DNA of 18,409 nucleotides from Actinomyces sp. GTDB taxonomy: Bacteria; Actinomycetota; Actinomycetes; Actinomycetales; Actinomycetaceae. Shown here piece after piece: positions 1 through 6,882 of the stretch. The notes under the pieces were generated by a model. That model saw nothing but the letters and a program-made list of their open reading frames with translations. It made no database searches and was not told the origin of the DNA. Numbering within the stretch: position 1 is the stretch's first letter; every line of letters begins with the position of its first letter. The position numbers were made by a program, and so were the translations under genes. The stretch covers positions 1-18,409 of the forward strand of contig DUQT01000224.1 in the NCBI GenBank assembly GCA_012837655.1, in the 5' to 3' direction.

Positions 1-47
1 GCGTCCAGCACGGCCGCCAGCTCAGCTAGGGAGTCATATTCTTGCAC
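1..47 (-). CDS. Partial CDS, 5' end of an unidentified protein
   Basis: Immediately after the hisS stop, a GTG at 47-45 opens a frame that stays open to the window edge and reads MQEYDSLAELAAVLDA. A GGGGGAG ribosome-binding sequence (54-60) lies 6 nt upstream and overlaps the end of hisS, and the start is 3 nt past the hisS stop, which suggests translational coupling. Only 15-16 residues are visible, so no family can be named; they look like an amphipathic helix. In many actinobacteria aspS follows hisS, but these residues do not look like an AspRS N-terminus. The real start is inferred from the binding site and spacing only. Confidence 0.45.
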   Translation of the reverse strand, partial: MQEYDSLAELAAVLD

Positions 48-50
48 GAA

Positions 51-1385
51 CTACTCCCCCGGCTTCACCGTTGGGAACAAGTCTTCGGCAGGCGGCTCCC
101 AGGTCTTCGGATCCGCAGGCACCTGATCGCCAGAGCGAATGTCCTTGACTTCGTGAGCCCCGTCCTCGCCAATGAACCAAACGTACGGAATTCCGCGTCG
201 GTCCGCGTGACGAATCTGCTTTCCAAACTTCGCTGAAGACGGCGCAACCTCGGTAGGAATTCCTCGCGTACGCAGTTCGAACGCGACGTCGTCGGAAAGT
301 TCTCGCGTGTCTTCGTTCATTACAGCCACGAGGACGCAGGTGGGAACTGAACGGGACGCAACTGCCAGATCTTCAGCCAGGATCCTGGAAACTAGGCGGG
401 AAACGCCAATCGAAATGCCCACGCCCGGGAAGGAGCGTTTGCCGTCTGAAGCGAGCGAATCGTAGCGACCACCGGAGCAAATCGAGCCGAGGTCTTCGTG
501 ACCCTCCAGCATCGTTTCGTAAACCGTGCCCGTGTAGTAGTCCAGGCCGCGCGCAATCTTTAGGTCTGCGCGAACGCGGTGCGGGGCGCGCTTGGCGGCG
601 GCTTTCAGCAGTGCGCCGAGTTCCTCCAGGCCCTCATCGATCAGCTCATTGCTGACCCCCAGCGCGCGCACGTCGTCCAAAACCTTCTCGTCATCACCGG
701 ACAGCGATGCAAGTTCTAGCAGGCGATCGACCTGCTCCTGCGCAAAACCGAACTCGCGCATTTCGGCAGCAACACCCTCCGGACCAATCTTGTCCAACTT
801 GTCGATGCTGCGTAGCGCCTGTTCGACGTCTTCAACACCAATGCCTTCGCAGAAGCCCTGCACGACCTTGCGGTTGTTCACAAGCACCGTGACCGGCGGA
901 ATCGGCAGCTTTGACAGTGCCTCGATGATGACCAGCGGGATCTCGACCTCGTGGTGGAACGCCAGCGTCCCATTACCAACGATGTCGATGTCGGCCTGCG
1001 TGAACTCGCGGAAACGGCCGTCCTGCGGGCGCTCACCGCGCCAAACTTTTTGAATCTGGTAGCGACGGAACGGGAACGTCAGATTTCCAGCATTTTCGAG
1101 GACGTAGCGGGCAAACGGTACGGTCAGATCGAAGTGAAGGCCCAGGGGGCGCTCCTTCTTGTCGTGGTCCTGACCGCGGTCCTGCAACCGCTCCAGAATG
1201 TAAACCTCCTTGGAGGTCTCCCCCTTACGCTGAAGTTCCTCCAGCGTCTCCACGGCGCGCGTTTCTAGCGACGCGAAACCGTGAAGTTCAAACGTTTCGC
1301 GAAGCTGGTCAAGGATTGACTGCTCAACGATTCGTTCGGCGGGAAGCCATTCGGGAAATCCGGAAAGTGAAGTGCGTGCTGGCAT
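51..1385 (-). CDS. hisS: Histidine--tRNA ligase, FDLTVP-type
   Basis: Class II synthetase that charges tRNA-His with histidine in the cytoplasm; 444 residues. Visible marks: motif 2 region around residues 108-121 (W115-R-G-E-R-P-Q), the histidine-specific segment RGLDYYTGTVYE at 279-290, SGGRYD at 304-309, motif 3 GVGISIGVSRL at 321-331, and a C-terminal anticodon-binding domain from about 348 (VLVAV...TEVAPSSAKFGKQIRHADRRGIPYV split around 349-401). Where ordinary bacterial HisRS has an LRPEGT-like motif, this one has LHFDLTVPFARY (83-94), the form seen in eukaryotic and archaeal enzymes and, from memory, in Bifidobacterium and relatives. It starts with ATG; the binding site is weak. It lies 50 nt after the MBL hydrolase gene and is probably cotranscribed with it. 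Confidence 0.96.
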   Translation of the reverse strand: MPARTSLSGFPEWLPAERIVEQSILDQLRETFELHGFASLETRAVETLEELQRKGETSKEVYILERLQDRGQDHDKKERPLGLHFDLTVPFARYVLENAGNLTFPFRRYQIQKVWRGERPQDGRFREFTQADIDIVGNGTLAFHHEVEIPLVIIEALSKLPIPPVTVLVNNRKVVQGFCEGIGVEDVEQALRSIDKLDKIGPEGVAAEMREFGFAQEQVDRLLELASLSGDDEKVLDDVRALGVSNELIDEGLEELGALLKAAAKRAPHRVRADLKIARGLDYYTGTVYETMLEGHEDLGSICSGGRYDSLASDGKRSFPGVGISIGVSRLVSRILAEDLAVASRSVPTCVLVAVMNEDTRELSDDVAFELRTRGIPTEVAPSSAKFGKQIRHADRRGIPYVWFIGEDGAHEVKDIRSGDQVPADPKTWEPPAEDLFPTVKPGE

Positions 1386-1435
1386 AGTTTAATAATCTCA
1401 AATCTTCTTAGTTTTCTTTGTGGGCCAGATGGGAC

Positions 1436-2152
1436 TTAGCCCACTTCCTTTGCCCTGCGAACGTACGGGTTTGTTTCCTGCTCGTGCGCCCAATGCGTTG
1501 CGGGACCGTGCCCGGGTAGCATCCAAGTTTTCGGGTCAACCGCGTTCGCGAGTGTGCGAAGCGACTGCCTCATCTGCGTCTCATCCCCGCCGGGCAAATC
1601 CGTGCGGCCAACTGAACCCGCGAAAATTACATCGCCCACGAACGCGAGCGGCTGCGTGGTTTGCAGTTCCTTCAGCCCCGTCCTCGTTCCTGGTAATTCT
1701 GCATTCGTTTCCAACGTGTCGCCGCCGGAAATGGACGTCAAGAAAATCGCGGAGCCTTCCGTGTGCCCAGGCGCGGGAATCATCAGGATCGGAAGTCCCG
1801 GCACGAGTTCAATCAGTTGGGACGGAATCGGTCGAACGTCCGTTGGCTTGGTCCAATCCCCCAACGATCCAAACGCGGCCGGCAGGTACGCCATCGGATC
1901 ATCCAGGCGGTACATGTCAGGCTTTGGAATGTACACGGGAAGGTCGAACGCCGCCGCATCCCACACGTGATCGGGATGCCCATGAGTTAGCAGAACAGCC
2001 TTGGCTTCTAACTCATTTTCTTGCAAGTATTTTTCAATCGGCCCCACGGTCCCAAAACCGGGGTCAACAATCAGGCTTTCCCTACTATCTCGAGGGGTCA
2101 CAACGTAAGCGTTTTCAGCCATGATCGTTGATTCGATGCGTTCAATCCTCAT
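1436..2152 (-). CDS. Metallo-beta-lactamase-fold hydrolase (glyoxalase II-like)
   Basis: Binuclear-zinc hydrolase of the glyoxalase II / hydroxyacylglutathione hydrolase-like family, 238 residues. All metal ligands are present: HxHxDH at H57, H59, D61, H62, then H130 (APGHTEGS), D174 (FVGDVIFAGSVGRTD) and H215 (LPGHGP). Between H130 and D174 there are 43 residues, about 25 more than usual, including a polar stretch at 140-167. The family acts on thioesters; the true substrate in an actinobacterium, which uses mycothiol rather than glutathione, is unknown. The slot next to hisS and rel matches Rv2581c of M. tuberculosis. The ATG at 2152 has no Shine-Dalgarno sequence but lies 7 nt after a TAGAGT hexamer, suggesting a leaderless mRNA; an in-frame ATG at residue 11 is the alternative start. 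Confidence 0.9.
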   Translation of the reverse strand: MRIERIESTIMAENAYVVTPRDSRESLIVDPGFGTVGPIEKYLQENELEAKAVLLTHGHPDHVWDAAAFDLPVYIPKPDMYRLDDPMAYLPAAFGSLGDWTKPTDVRPIPSQLIELVPGLPILMIPAPGHTEGSAIFLTSISGGDTLETNAELPGTRTGLKELQTTQPLAFVGDVIFAGSVGRTDLPGGDETQMRQSLRTLANAVDPKTWMLPGHGPATHWAHEQETNPYVRRAKEVG

Positions 2153-2159
2153 GGGACAT

Positions 2160-2165
2160 ACTCTA
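2160..2165 (-). promoter_or_regulatory. Candidate -10 box, leaderless start of the MBL hydrolase gene
   Basis: The minus strand reads TAGAGT here, followed by 7 nt and then the ATG of the hydrolase gene. That spacing would put the transcription start at or next to the A of the start codon. No ribosome-binding sequence lies upstream, and leaderless mRNAs are common in actinobacteria. No good -35 hexamer is visible about 17 nt further up (GTGTGG), so this is a prediction. Confidence 0.35.
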
Positions 2166-2214
2166 TCGGAAACGCTGGCCTACCACACGAAACGTTATTT
2201 TCGAGGGCGCAGCT

Positions 2215-2226
2215 GACTGCACAGTC
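2215..2226. repeat. Dyad-symmetric site in the divergent intergenic region
   Basis: GACTG-CA-CAGTC is a perfect 5-bp inverted repeat around two central bases, in the 205-nt gap between the divergent MBL and DUF349 genes. The adjoining TGCACA (2218-2223) also pairs with TGTGCA at 2246-2251. An 8-base direct repeat, ACACGAAA, occurs at 2185-2192 and 2255-2262. These could be binding sites for a regulator, but short dyads also arise by chance. Confidence 0.25.
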
Positions 2227-2301
2227 CCAAAATGTTTCTGAAAAGTGTGCAATGACACGAAATCGACGTAGGATAAGCAGAGTGGATCGGTCAAGTCCAC
2301 C

Positions 2302-2330
2302 TTGCACATTGTCGTACGGTCAGGCACCAT
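2302..2330 (+). promoter_or_regulatory. Candidate promoter for the DUF349 gene
   Basis: TTGCAC at 2302-2307 and CACCAT at 2325-2330 are separated by 17 bp, as expected for a housekeeping promoter. The transcript would start near 2337, leaving roughly a 20-nt leader before the GTG at 2358 with a weak AGGA at 2350-2353. A small inverted repeat, GTGGA (2282-2286) and TCCAC (2296-2300), lies just upstream of the -35. TAGGAT at 2269-2274 is a second possible -10. Confidence 0.35.
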
Positions 2331-2357
2331 GCCAACCCCGTCCCTGTTAGGAATATC

Positions 2358-3704
2358 GTGAGCGATCATATTGAAGACCCTGTAAACACCGAGGCCTCCA
2401 ATCCAGAAGCAGAAAACCAAGACGAAGTAACGCTACCGGCTGTAGTCGTGCCCGCATCTTCAACTGAAGATCCCGCAGACTACGGACGCGTTGATGAAGA
2501 AGGCAACGTCTGGGTGAAAGAGGCCGCTGGGGAACGCCAAGTCGGGTCTTACCCGGATGCGGTTCCCGAAGATCCGCTGGCTCTCTACACCCGCCGCTTC
2601 CTTGACCTTGAAGCGAAGGTGAACCTGTTCGAAATGCGCCTGCCGACTCTGAACGGTAAGGAAATCGAGCAGACTCTGAAGTCGCTGGATGAGGAGCTCA
2701 AGGAACCCGCCGCGGTTGGCAACCTGGATGGGCTTCGCGATCGCGTAAAGGAACTTCACTCCGCTGGTGAAGCTCGCAAGGAAGAAGCTGTTCGTGAACG
2801 CGCCGCTGCAAAGAAGCAGGCTTACGCTGACCGCGAGGCCGTAGTTGAAGAGGCTGAAGCGATCGCCAACCAGGATCCGGAACGTACGCAGTGGAAGAAC
2901 TCGGGCCAGCGTCTGCGCGACCTCCTAGAGGAATGGAAGAACCTGCAGCGTCACGGGCCCCGTCTAGATCGTGCCGACGAGGACGCCCTGTGGAAGCGCT
3001 TTAGTTCTTCTCGCACTAAGTTTGACCGTCACCGTAGGCACTTCTTCTCCGCCCTCGACGCCCGTCAGGCTGACGCCAAGCGGATCAAGGAAGGCCTGAT
3101 CGAAGAAGCGATCGAGATGCAGAACTCCACGGACTGGGGTCGCACATCCGCCGCCTACCGCGATTTGATGGATCGTTGGAAGAAGGCTGGCCGCGCTTCA
3201 CGCAAGGATGATGATGCGCTGTGGAAGCGCTTCCGCGCCGCACAGCAGGTATTCTTTGATGCCCGCCGCGAGAACTCTGAGGCAATCGATTCTGAGTACC
3301 GCGAGAATCTCAAGGTGAAGGAAGCCCTGCTTGAAGAGGCCGAGGCTCTGCTCCCCATCGAGGATCTGGAAGCCACCACTACGAAACTGCGTGACATTCA
3401 GGACCGTTGGGAAGAAGCCGGTCGAGTACCTCGAAACGACGTTGGCCGCGTTGAAGGCCGCATGCGTGCAGTTGAGAAGGCTGTTCGTGACGCAGAAGAA
3501 GAACAGTGGCGTCGCAGCGACCCGCGCACCAAAGCTCGCGCTGAGGGCATGATGGGACAGCTGGAAGATTCGATTGCCGAACTTGAGCGCGACCTCGCAA
3601 GTGCTGAAGAAGCCAACGACGAGAAGAAGGCCAAGTCGATTCGAGAAGCCCTCGAAACGAAGCGCGCCTGGTACAACCAGATCTCCGGATCGGTAGACAA
3701 CTAA
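2358..3704 (+). CDS. DUF349 domain-containing coiled-coil protein
   Basis: A 448-residue, highly charged, mostly helical protein with no signal peptide or membrane segment, so cytoplasmic. Residues 42-95 form the conserved actinobacterial N-terminal part (GRVDEEGNVWVK...DPLALYTRRF). Three DUF349 repeats follow at roughly 163-228, 247-304 and 324-384; the first two carry the DALWKRF...F signature (209-215 and 286-292), while the third is diverged and lacks that tryptophan motif. A coiled-coil tail rich in Glu, Arg and Lys covers about 395-437. The biochemical role of DUF349 proteins is not established to my knowledge. The start is GTG. It is the only plus-strand gene in the window and sits between the MBL gene and rel, where M. 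tuberculosis has the plus-strand ppiB. Confidence 0.9.
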   Translation: MSDHIEDPVNTEASNPEAENQDEVTLPAVVVPASSTEDPADYGRVDEEGNVWVKEAAGERQVGSYPDAVPEDPLALYTRRFLDLEAKVNLFEMRLPTLNGKEIEQTLKSLDEELKEPAAVGNLDGLRDRVKELHSAGEARKEEAVRERAAAKKQAYADREAVVEEAEAIANQDPERTQWKNSGQRLRDLLEEWKNLQRHGPRLDRADEDALWKRFSSSRTKFDRHRRHFFSALDARQADAKRIKEGLIEEAIEMQNSTDWGRTSAAYRDLMDRWKKAGRASRKDDDALWKRFRAAQQVFFDARRENSEAIDSEYRENLKVKEALLEEAEALLPIEDLEATTTKLRDIQDRWEEAGRVPRNDVGRVEGRMRAVEKAVRDAEEEQWRRSDPRTKARAEGMMGQLEDSIAELERDLASAEEANDEKKAKSIREALETKRAWYNQISGSVDN

Positions 3705-3745
3705 GAACCTAAACCGGCCTGTGGGCTGGCAAAGACCATAGGGCG

Positions 3746-3782
3746 CTAGCCCCGTTCCGTGCTCTCCACGCGACGGGGCTAG
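3746..3782 (+). terminator. Hairpin terminator after DUF349, overlapping the rel stop codon
   Basis: CTAGCCCCGT (3746-3755) pairs perfectly with ACGGGGCTAG (3773-3782), a GC-rich 10-bp stem. Inside, CGTG (3758-3761) pairs with CACG (3767-3770) around a 5-nt loop, giving a nearly continuous rod. On the plus strand it is followed by a T-rich run (TTCTTTGGTTGCTTTTG). The convergent rel stop codon (3781-3779) lies in the right arm. On the minus strand the following bases are not U-rich, so it should work mainly for DUF349. Confidence 0.7.
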
Positions 3783-6127
3783 TTCTTTGGTTGCTTTTGC
3801 TTCTTCTGGTTCTTCTTGCCCTTGCGGTTTCCGTGCACCCTTGATGCTTCGAACACGCCATCGATGCGTCGAAGTGCGTTTAAAGTTGCGTTGAGGTGCG
3901 ATGACTCCGCCATCTCAACTGTGAAGCGCACAGTCGCAACTCGGTCACGTGAAGTCGACATGTTGCCAGACAGGATGTTGACCTGATAGTCCGACAGAAC
4001 CTGGGTTAGGTCCCCGAGCAGTCGGGCGCGGTCAAGTGCCTTGATCTGAATCTTCACGAGGAAGTTTGAAGGCGCATCATTATCCCACTCGACCTTGACG
4101 AACCGCTCCGGGTGAGACCGCTGTAGCGCCTGCGCGTTCGTACAGTCCGGTGAGTGAACTGAAACGCCCTGACCGCGCGTAATGAAACCAACGATTTCAT
4201 CACCGGGAACTGGCGTGCAGCACTTCGCGATTTTCACCCAGACGTCGTTCGCGCTCATGCCCTCAACGACCACGCCAGTTCCAGTGTTTGCCGTATCTCT
4301 AGAAACTGACTTGCCTGGCGTGACGCCCTCGGACAGAGTTTCCTCCGTCCCGGAGTCCCCTCCCAAAGCGTCAATGATCTTTTGCACCACGTTTTGCGCG
4401 GAGATCTGCTTATCCCCAACTGCCGCGTACAGTGCCGAAATGTCTCGATATCCCATCGAGGCCGCAATTGAGGTCAGCGAATCGTGATTCATCAACCTCT
4501 GCAAAGGCAGGTGCTGCTTGCGCATTGTCCGGGCAAGCTGTTCCTTACCGAGCTCAGCGGCTTCCTCGCGACGCTCCTTTGAAAACCATGCCCTGATCTT
4601 TGATCGTGCTCGCGACGACGCAACGAAGTTGAGCCAGTCTCGGCTAGGTCCCGCGTTGGGTGACTTTGAAGTGAATACTTCGACGATGTCGCCGCTTTCA
4701 AGCTTTGACTCTAAGTTCACGAGCTTGCCGTTTACGCGGGCACCAACAGTTGTGTGTCCGACTTCGGTGTGGACTGCGTATGCAAAGTCAACCGGCGTTG
4801 CACCAGCTGGGAGTACCTGGACCTCACCCTTTGGGGTGAATACATACACCTCGTCGCCAGCAATCTCGTAGCGCAAAGAATCTAGGAATTCTTCCGGATC
4901 CCCAGTCTCACGTTCCATTTGGATTAGGCCGCGCAGCCAGTTCATCTGCTCTTCTGGCTTCATCCGGTCTGCGTCGTCCTTTGAGTGGCTAGACGCGTTT
5001 GGATCCTGCTTGTAGCGCCAGTGCGCAGCAACGCCGTACTCTGCGCGCTCGTGCATTTCAAACGTGCGGACCTGGATTTCTACCGGGCGCCCCTCCGGCC
5101 CCATTACCGTCGTGTGTAGTGACTGGTACAGGTTGAACTTAGGCGTCGCAATGTAGTCCTTGAACCGGCCCGGCATCGGCTGCCAGCGCGCATGAATAGC
5201 GCCAATGACCGCGTAGCAATCGCGCACAGACTCCACGAGTACGCGAACACCAACCAGGTCGTAGATGTCGTCAAACGCCTTACCTCGAACGATCATCTTC
5301 TGATAGATCGAGTAGTGGTTCTTCGGCCTGCCCGACACAGTTCCGCGCACCTGGTTTTCGCGCAGATCGTCCTCGATAGTCAAAATTACCTGGCGAAGGT
5401 ATTCTTCGCGTTCGGGGGCGCGTTCACTGACGAGGCGGTCGATTTCCTTGTAGATCTCGGGGTAAAGCGTGATGAAGGAACGCTCTTCAAGCTCCCACTT
5501 GATCGTGTTCATGCCCAGACGATGTGCAAGGGGCGCATATATTTCAAGAGTTTCGCGAGCTTTACGTTGCGCTGATTCGCGCGGGACGTACTCCCACGTG
5601 CGAGCGTTGTGAAGACGGTCGCCCAACTTAATCAGCAGGGTTCGGATGTCTTTCGACATCGCTACGATCATTTTGCGCAGCGTTTCGGATTGCGCGGCGG
5701 CCCCGTACTTGACCTTATCCAGCTTCGTGACGCCATCTACCAGCAGGGCGATGTGCGGTCCAAAATCTTCGCTGAGTTGCTCGAGCGTGTAATCCGTATC
5801 TTCGACCGTATCGTGAAGCAGTGCGGCAACTAGCGTCGGTGGCGTCATGCCGATCTCCGCGAGGATCGTCGCCACAGCTACGGGGTGAGTAATGTAGGGC
5901 TCCCCCGACTTACGGAACTGCCCGTCGTGATACTTCTTCGCGGTCTCGTAAGCTCGTTCAATGACGTCCGTTTCAGCCTTGGGGTGGTGAGCGCGAACTG
6001 CACGGATTAGAGGTTCAATTTCAGGTGCAGTTGAGAGCCTTCGTGAGCCGAACCAGAGCAGGCCCGACCGGACCCGAGATCCACTCACCGGGTTCGAGTT
6101 CTGCGAATCAACTGTGTTAGACGTCAT
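3779..6127 (-). CDS. rel: Bifunctional (p)ppGpp synthetase/hydrolase (Rel)
   Basis: Cytoplasmic stringent-response enzyme, 782 residues, full length. Domains in order: HD hydrolase with H81, H105-D106 (LLHDTVEDT) and D170 (KLGDRLHN); synthetase with RFKDYIATPK (321-330), YQSLHT (334-339) and E350 in VEIQVRT; TGS domain at about 424-488 (DEVYVFTPKGE); zinc-finger/RIS region with C636-C637 (IAKCCTPVPGDEI); C-terminal ACT domain at about 690-765. Hydrolase and synthetase residues are both present, and the RxKD motif is the one linked to bifunctional Rel rather than synthetase-only RelA. The protein ends in a lysine-rich tail (RKGKKNQKKQKQ). Upstream, AGGA sits close to the ATG and GATAAT 8 nt upstream suggests a leaderless or very short-leader transcript, insulated from apt by a terminator. 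Confidence 0.97.
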   Translation of the reverse strand: MTSNTVDSQNSNPVSGSRVRSGLLWFGSRRLSTAPEIEPLIRAVRAHHPKAETDVIERAYETAKKYHDGQFRKSGEPYITHPVAVATILAEIGMTPPTLVAALLHDTVEDTDYTLEQLSEDFGPHIALLVDGVTKLDKVKYGAAAQSETLRKMIVAMSKDIRTLLIKLGDRLHNARTWEYVPRESAQRKARETLEIYAPLAHRLGMNTIKWELEERSFITLYPEIYKEIDRLVSERAPEREEYLRQVILTIEDDLRENQVRGTVSGRPKNHYSIYQKMIVRGKAFDDIYDLVGVRVLVESVRDCYAVIGAIHARWQPMPGRFKDYIATPKFNLYQSLHTTVMGPEGRPVEIQVRTFEMHERAEYGVAAHWRYKQDPNASSHSKDDADRMKPEEQMNWLRGLIQMERETGDPEEFLDSLRYEIAGDEVYVFTPKGEVQVLPAGATPVDFAYAVHTEVGHTTVGARVNGKLVNLESKLESGDIVEVFTSKSPNAGPSRDWLNFVASSRARSKIRAWFSKERREEAAELGKEQLARTMRKQHLPLQRLMNHDSLTSIAASMGYRDISALYAAVGDKQISAQNVVQKIIDALGGDSGTEETLSEGVTPGKSVSRDTANTGTGVVVEGMSANDVWVKIAKCCTPVPGDEIVGFITRGQGVSVHSPDCTNAQALQRSHPERFVKVEWDNDAPSNFLVKIQIKALDRARLLGDLTQVLSDYQVNILSGNMSTSRDRVATVRFTVEMAESSHLNATLNALRRIDGVFEASRVHGNRKGKKNQKKQKQPKN

Positions 6128-6135
6128 TTTCCTAT

Positions 6136-6141
6136 ATTATC
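6136..6141 (-). promoter_or_regulatory. Candidate -10 box of rel
   Basis: The minus strand reads GATAATATAGGAAA then ATG. GATAAT (or the overlapping TAATAT at 6139-6134) is close to the TATAAT consensus and lies 6-8 nt from the start codon, so the transcript would begin at or beside the ATG. The AGGA between them would be cut off in that case. The -35 region is poor (around TCCGCC). A promoter here fits the strong terminator just upstream. Confidence 0.45.
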
Positions 6142-6168
6142 CCAATCACAAATTTTTGGGCGGAAATA

Positions 6169-6202
6169 AAATGGTCCTACCTTCGAAAAGGTAGGACCAT
6201 TT
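6169..6202 (-). terminator. Strong hairpin terminator between apt and rel
   Basis: AAATGGTCCTACCTT (6169-6183) and AAGGTAGGACCATTT (6188-6202) pair without a mismatch over 15 bp, with a UUCG loop on the minus strand. On that strand the stem runs into TTTTATTTCC, a moderate U-tract. It follows apt by about 130 nt and would end the long secDF-apt transcript. On the plus strand the downstream bases (GCTTAAAAC) are less favourable and no plus-strand gene ends here. Confidence 0.85.
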
Positions 6203-6297
6203 GCTTAAAACTCGGGCCAAATCGTGGCTTCGCGCTCTAACCATTTGCATGGTCGTGCCGCACTAACTAACGGTAGAACCGCTCAAACCATTTTTGC
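6196..6297. repeat. Three spaced copies of ACCATTT(TT)GC between apt and rel
   Basis: ACCATTTGC occurs at 6196-6204 and 6240-6248, and ACCATTTTTGC at 6287-6297, spaced 44 and 47 bases. The last two share a longer match, GCTC(T/A)AACCATTT(TT)GC, from 6234 and 6281. The first copy lies partly in the terminator arm. A small hairpin, TTTGCG-ACCGG-CGCAAA, covers 6293-6309. The array lies upstream of rel and downstream of apt; function unknown. Confidence 0.45.
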
Positions 6298-6331
6298 GAC
6301 CGGCGCAAAGCTCGCCTCCTTGGCTGCGTGG

Positions 6332-6877
6332 CTAGAAGACTACTGCGGATTCAACTCGCAGACCGGGGAGCTTCTCCCGTCCCTTAAGTGCTTCCAGCTC
6401 CAGTAGGACGTTCACCGCCACGACTTCAGCATTGCACTGTCGGATTAGTTCCACAGCGGCGGCGGAAGTTCCACCGGTTGCCAACACATCGTCAATAATG
6501 AGGACGCGGCTGCCTTCATGGACGGAGTCGGGGCGCAGCTCCATGCGAGCTGAACCGTATTCGAGGTCGTAGTCAACGCCTATGACCGGGCCCGGTAGCT
6601 TGCCGGACTTCCTCACCGTAATCATACCTACCCCGAGTGCTGTAGCCAGCGGTGCTGCGAGGATGAAGCCACGTGATTCCAGGCCAGCGACGGCATCTAC
6701 CTGGCCGCCGTAGTGGTCGGCAAGTACTCTAATGAGCTCCCCAAAGGCCTCGCCATTTGCTAGAAGTGGCGTGATGTCGCGAAAAAGTACGCCAGGGTCG
6801 GGAAAATCCGGAATCTCGCGTAGGTTTTCCTTAACCAGCGGACCAATGCGATCGCGTAGTTCTTGTTCTGTGCTCAT
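6332..6877 (-). CDS. apt: Adenine phosphoribosyltransferase
   Basis: Purine salvage enzyme that joins adenine and PRPP to make AMP; 181 residues, the usual length. The N-terminal hood region carries FPDPGVLFRDITPLL (25-39), ESRGF is at 67-71, and the PRPP-binding loop VLIIDDVLATGGTS is intact at 125-138. The ATG is 5 nt after the secF stop, with GAGGA about 10 nt upstream inside the end of secF, so it is the last gene of the yajC-secD-secF-apt group. Apt next to rel is a common actinobacterial arrangement and links purine nucleotide supply with (p)ppGpp control, though the terminator separates their transcripts. Confidence 0.96.
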   Translation of the reverse strand: MSTEQELRDRIGPLVKENLREIPDFPDPGVLFRDITPLLANGEAFGELIRVLADHYGGQVDAVAGLESRGFILAAPLATALGVGMITVRKSGKLPGPVIGVDYDLEYGSARMELRPDSVHEGSRVLIIDDVLATGGTSAAAVELIRQCNAEVVAVNVLLELEALKGREKLPGLRVESAVVF

Positions 6878-6882
6878 CAGTA

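Noticed and set aside
592..1053. Plus-strand Ser-rich open frame inside hisS
   Set aside because: A Ser/Thr/Pro-rich translation is typical of the reverse of a biased coding strand; hisS is intact through the region.
1386..1435. A separate leaderless promoter for hisS (GATTAT 6 nt before the ATG)
   Set aside because: The hexamer is a modest match, no -35 is visible, and the 50-nt gap fits cotranscription with the MBL gene; evidence is too thin to list.
1420..2124. Long open frame on the plus strand (234 codons) across the MBL hydrolase gene
   Set aside because: It lies opposite a gene with a complete zinc-ligand set, its translation is rich in Arg, Pro and Ser with no recognisable motif, and no binding site precedes it.
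2163..2420. Minus-strand open frame of 85 codons across the MBL-DUF349 gap
   Set aside because: It overlaps the DUF349 start, has no family resemblance and no binding site; the gap is better explained by divergent promoters.
6224..6406. Plus-strand open frame of 60 codons in the apt-rel gap
   Set aside because: Half of it runs antisense to apt, no binding site is visible, and the noncoding part contains repeats and the terminator region.
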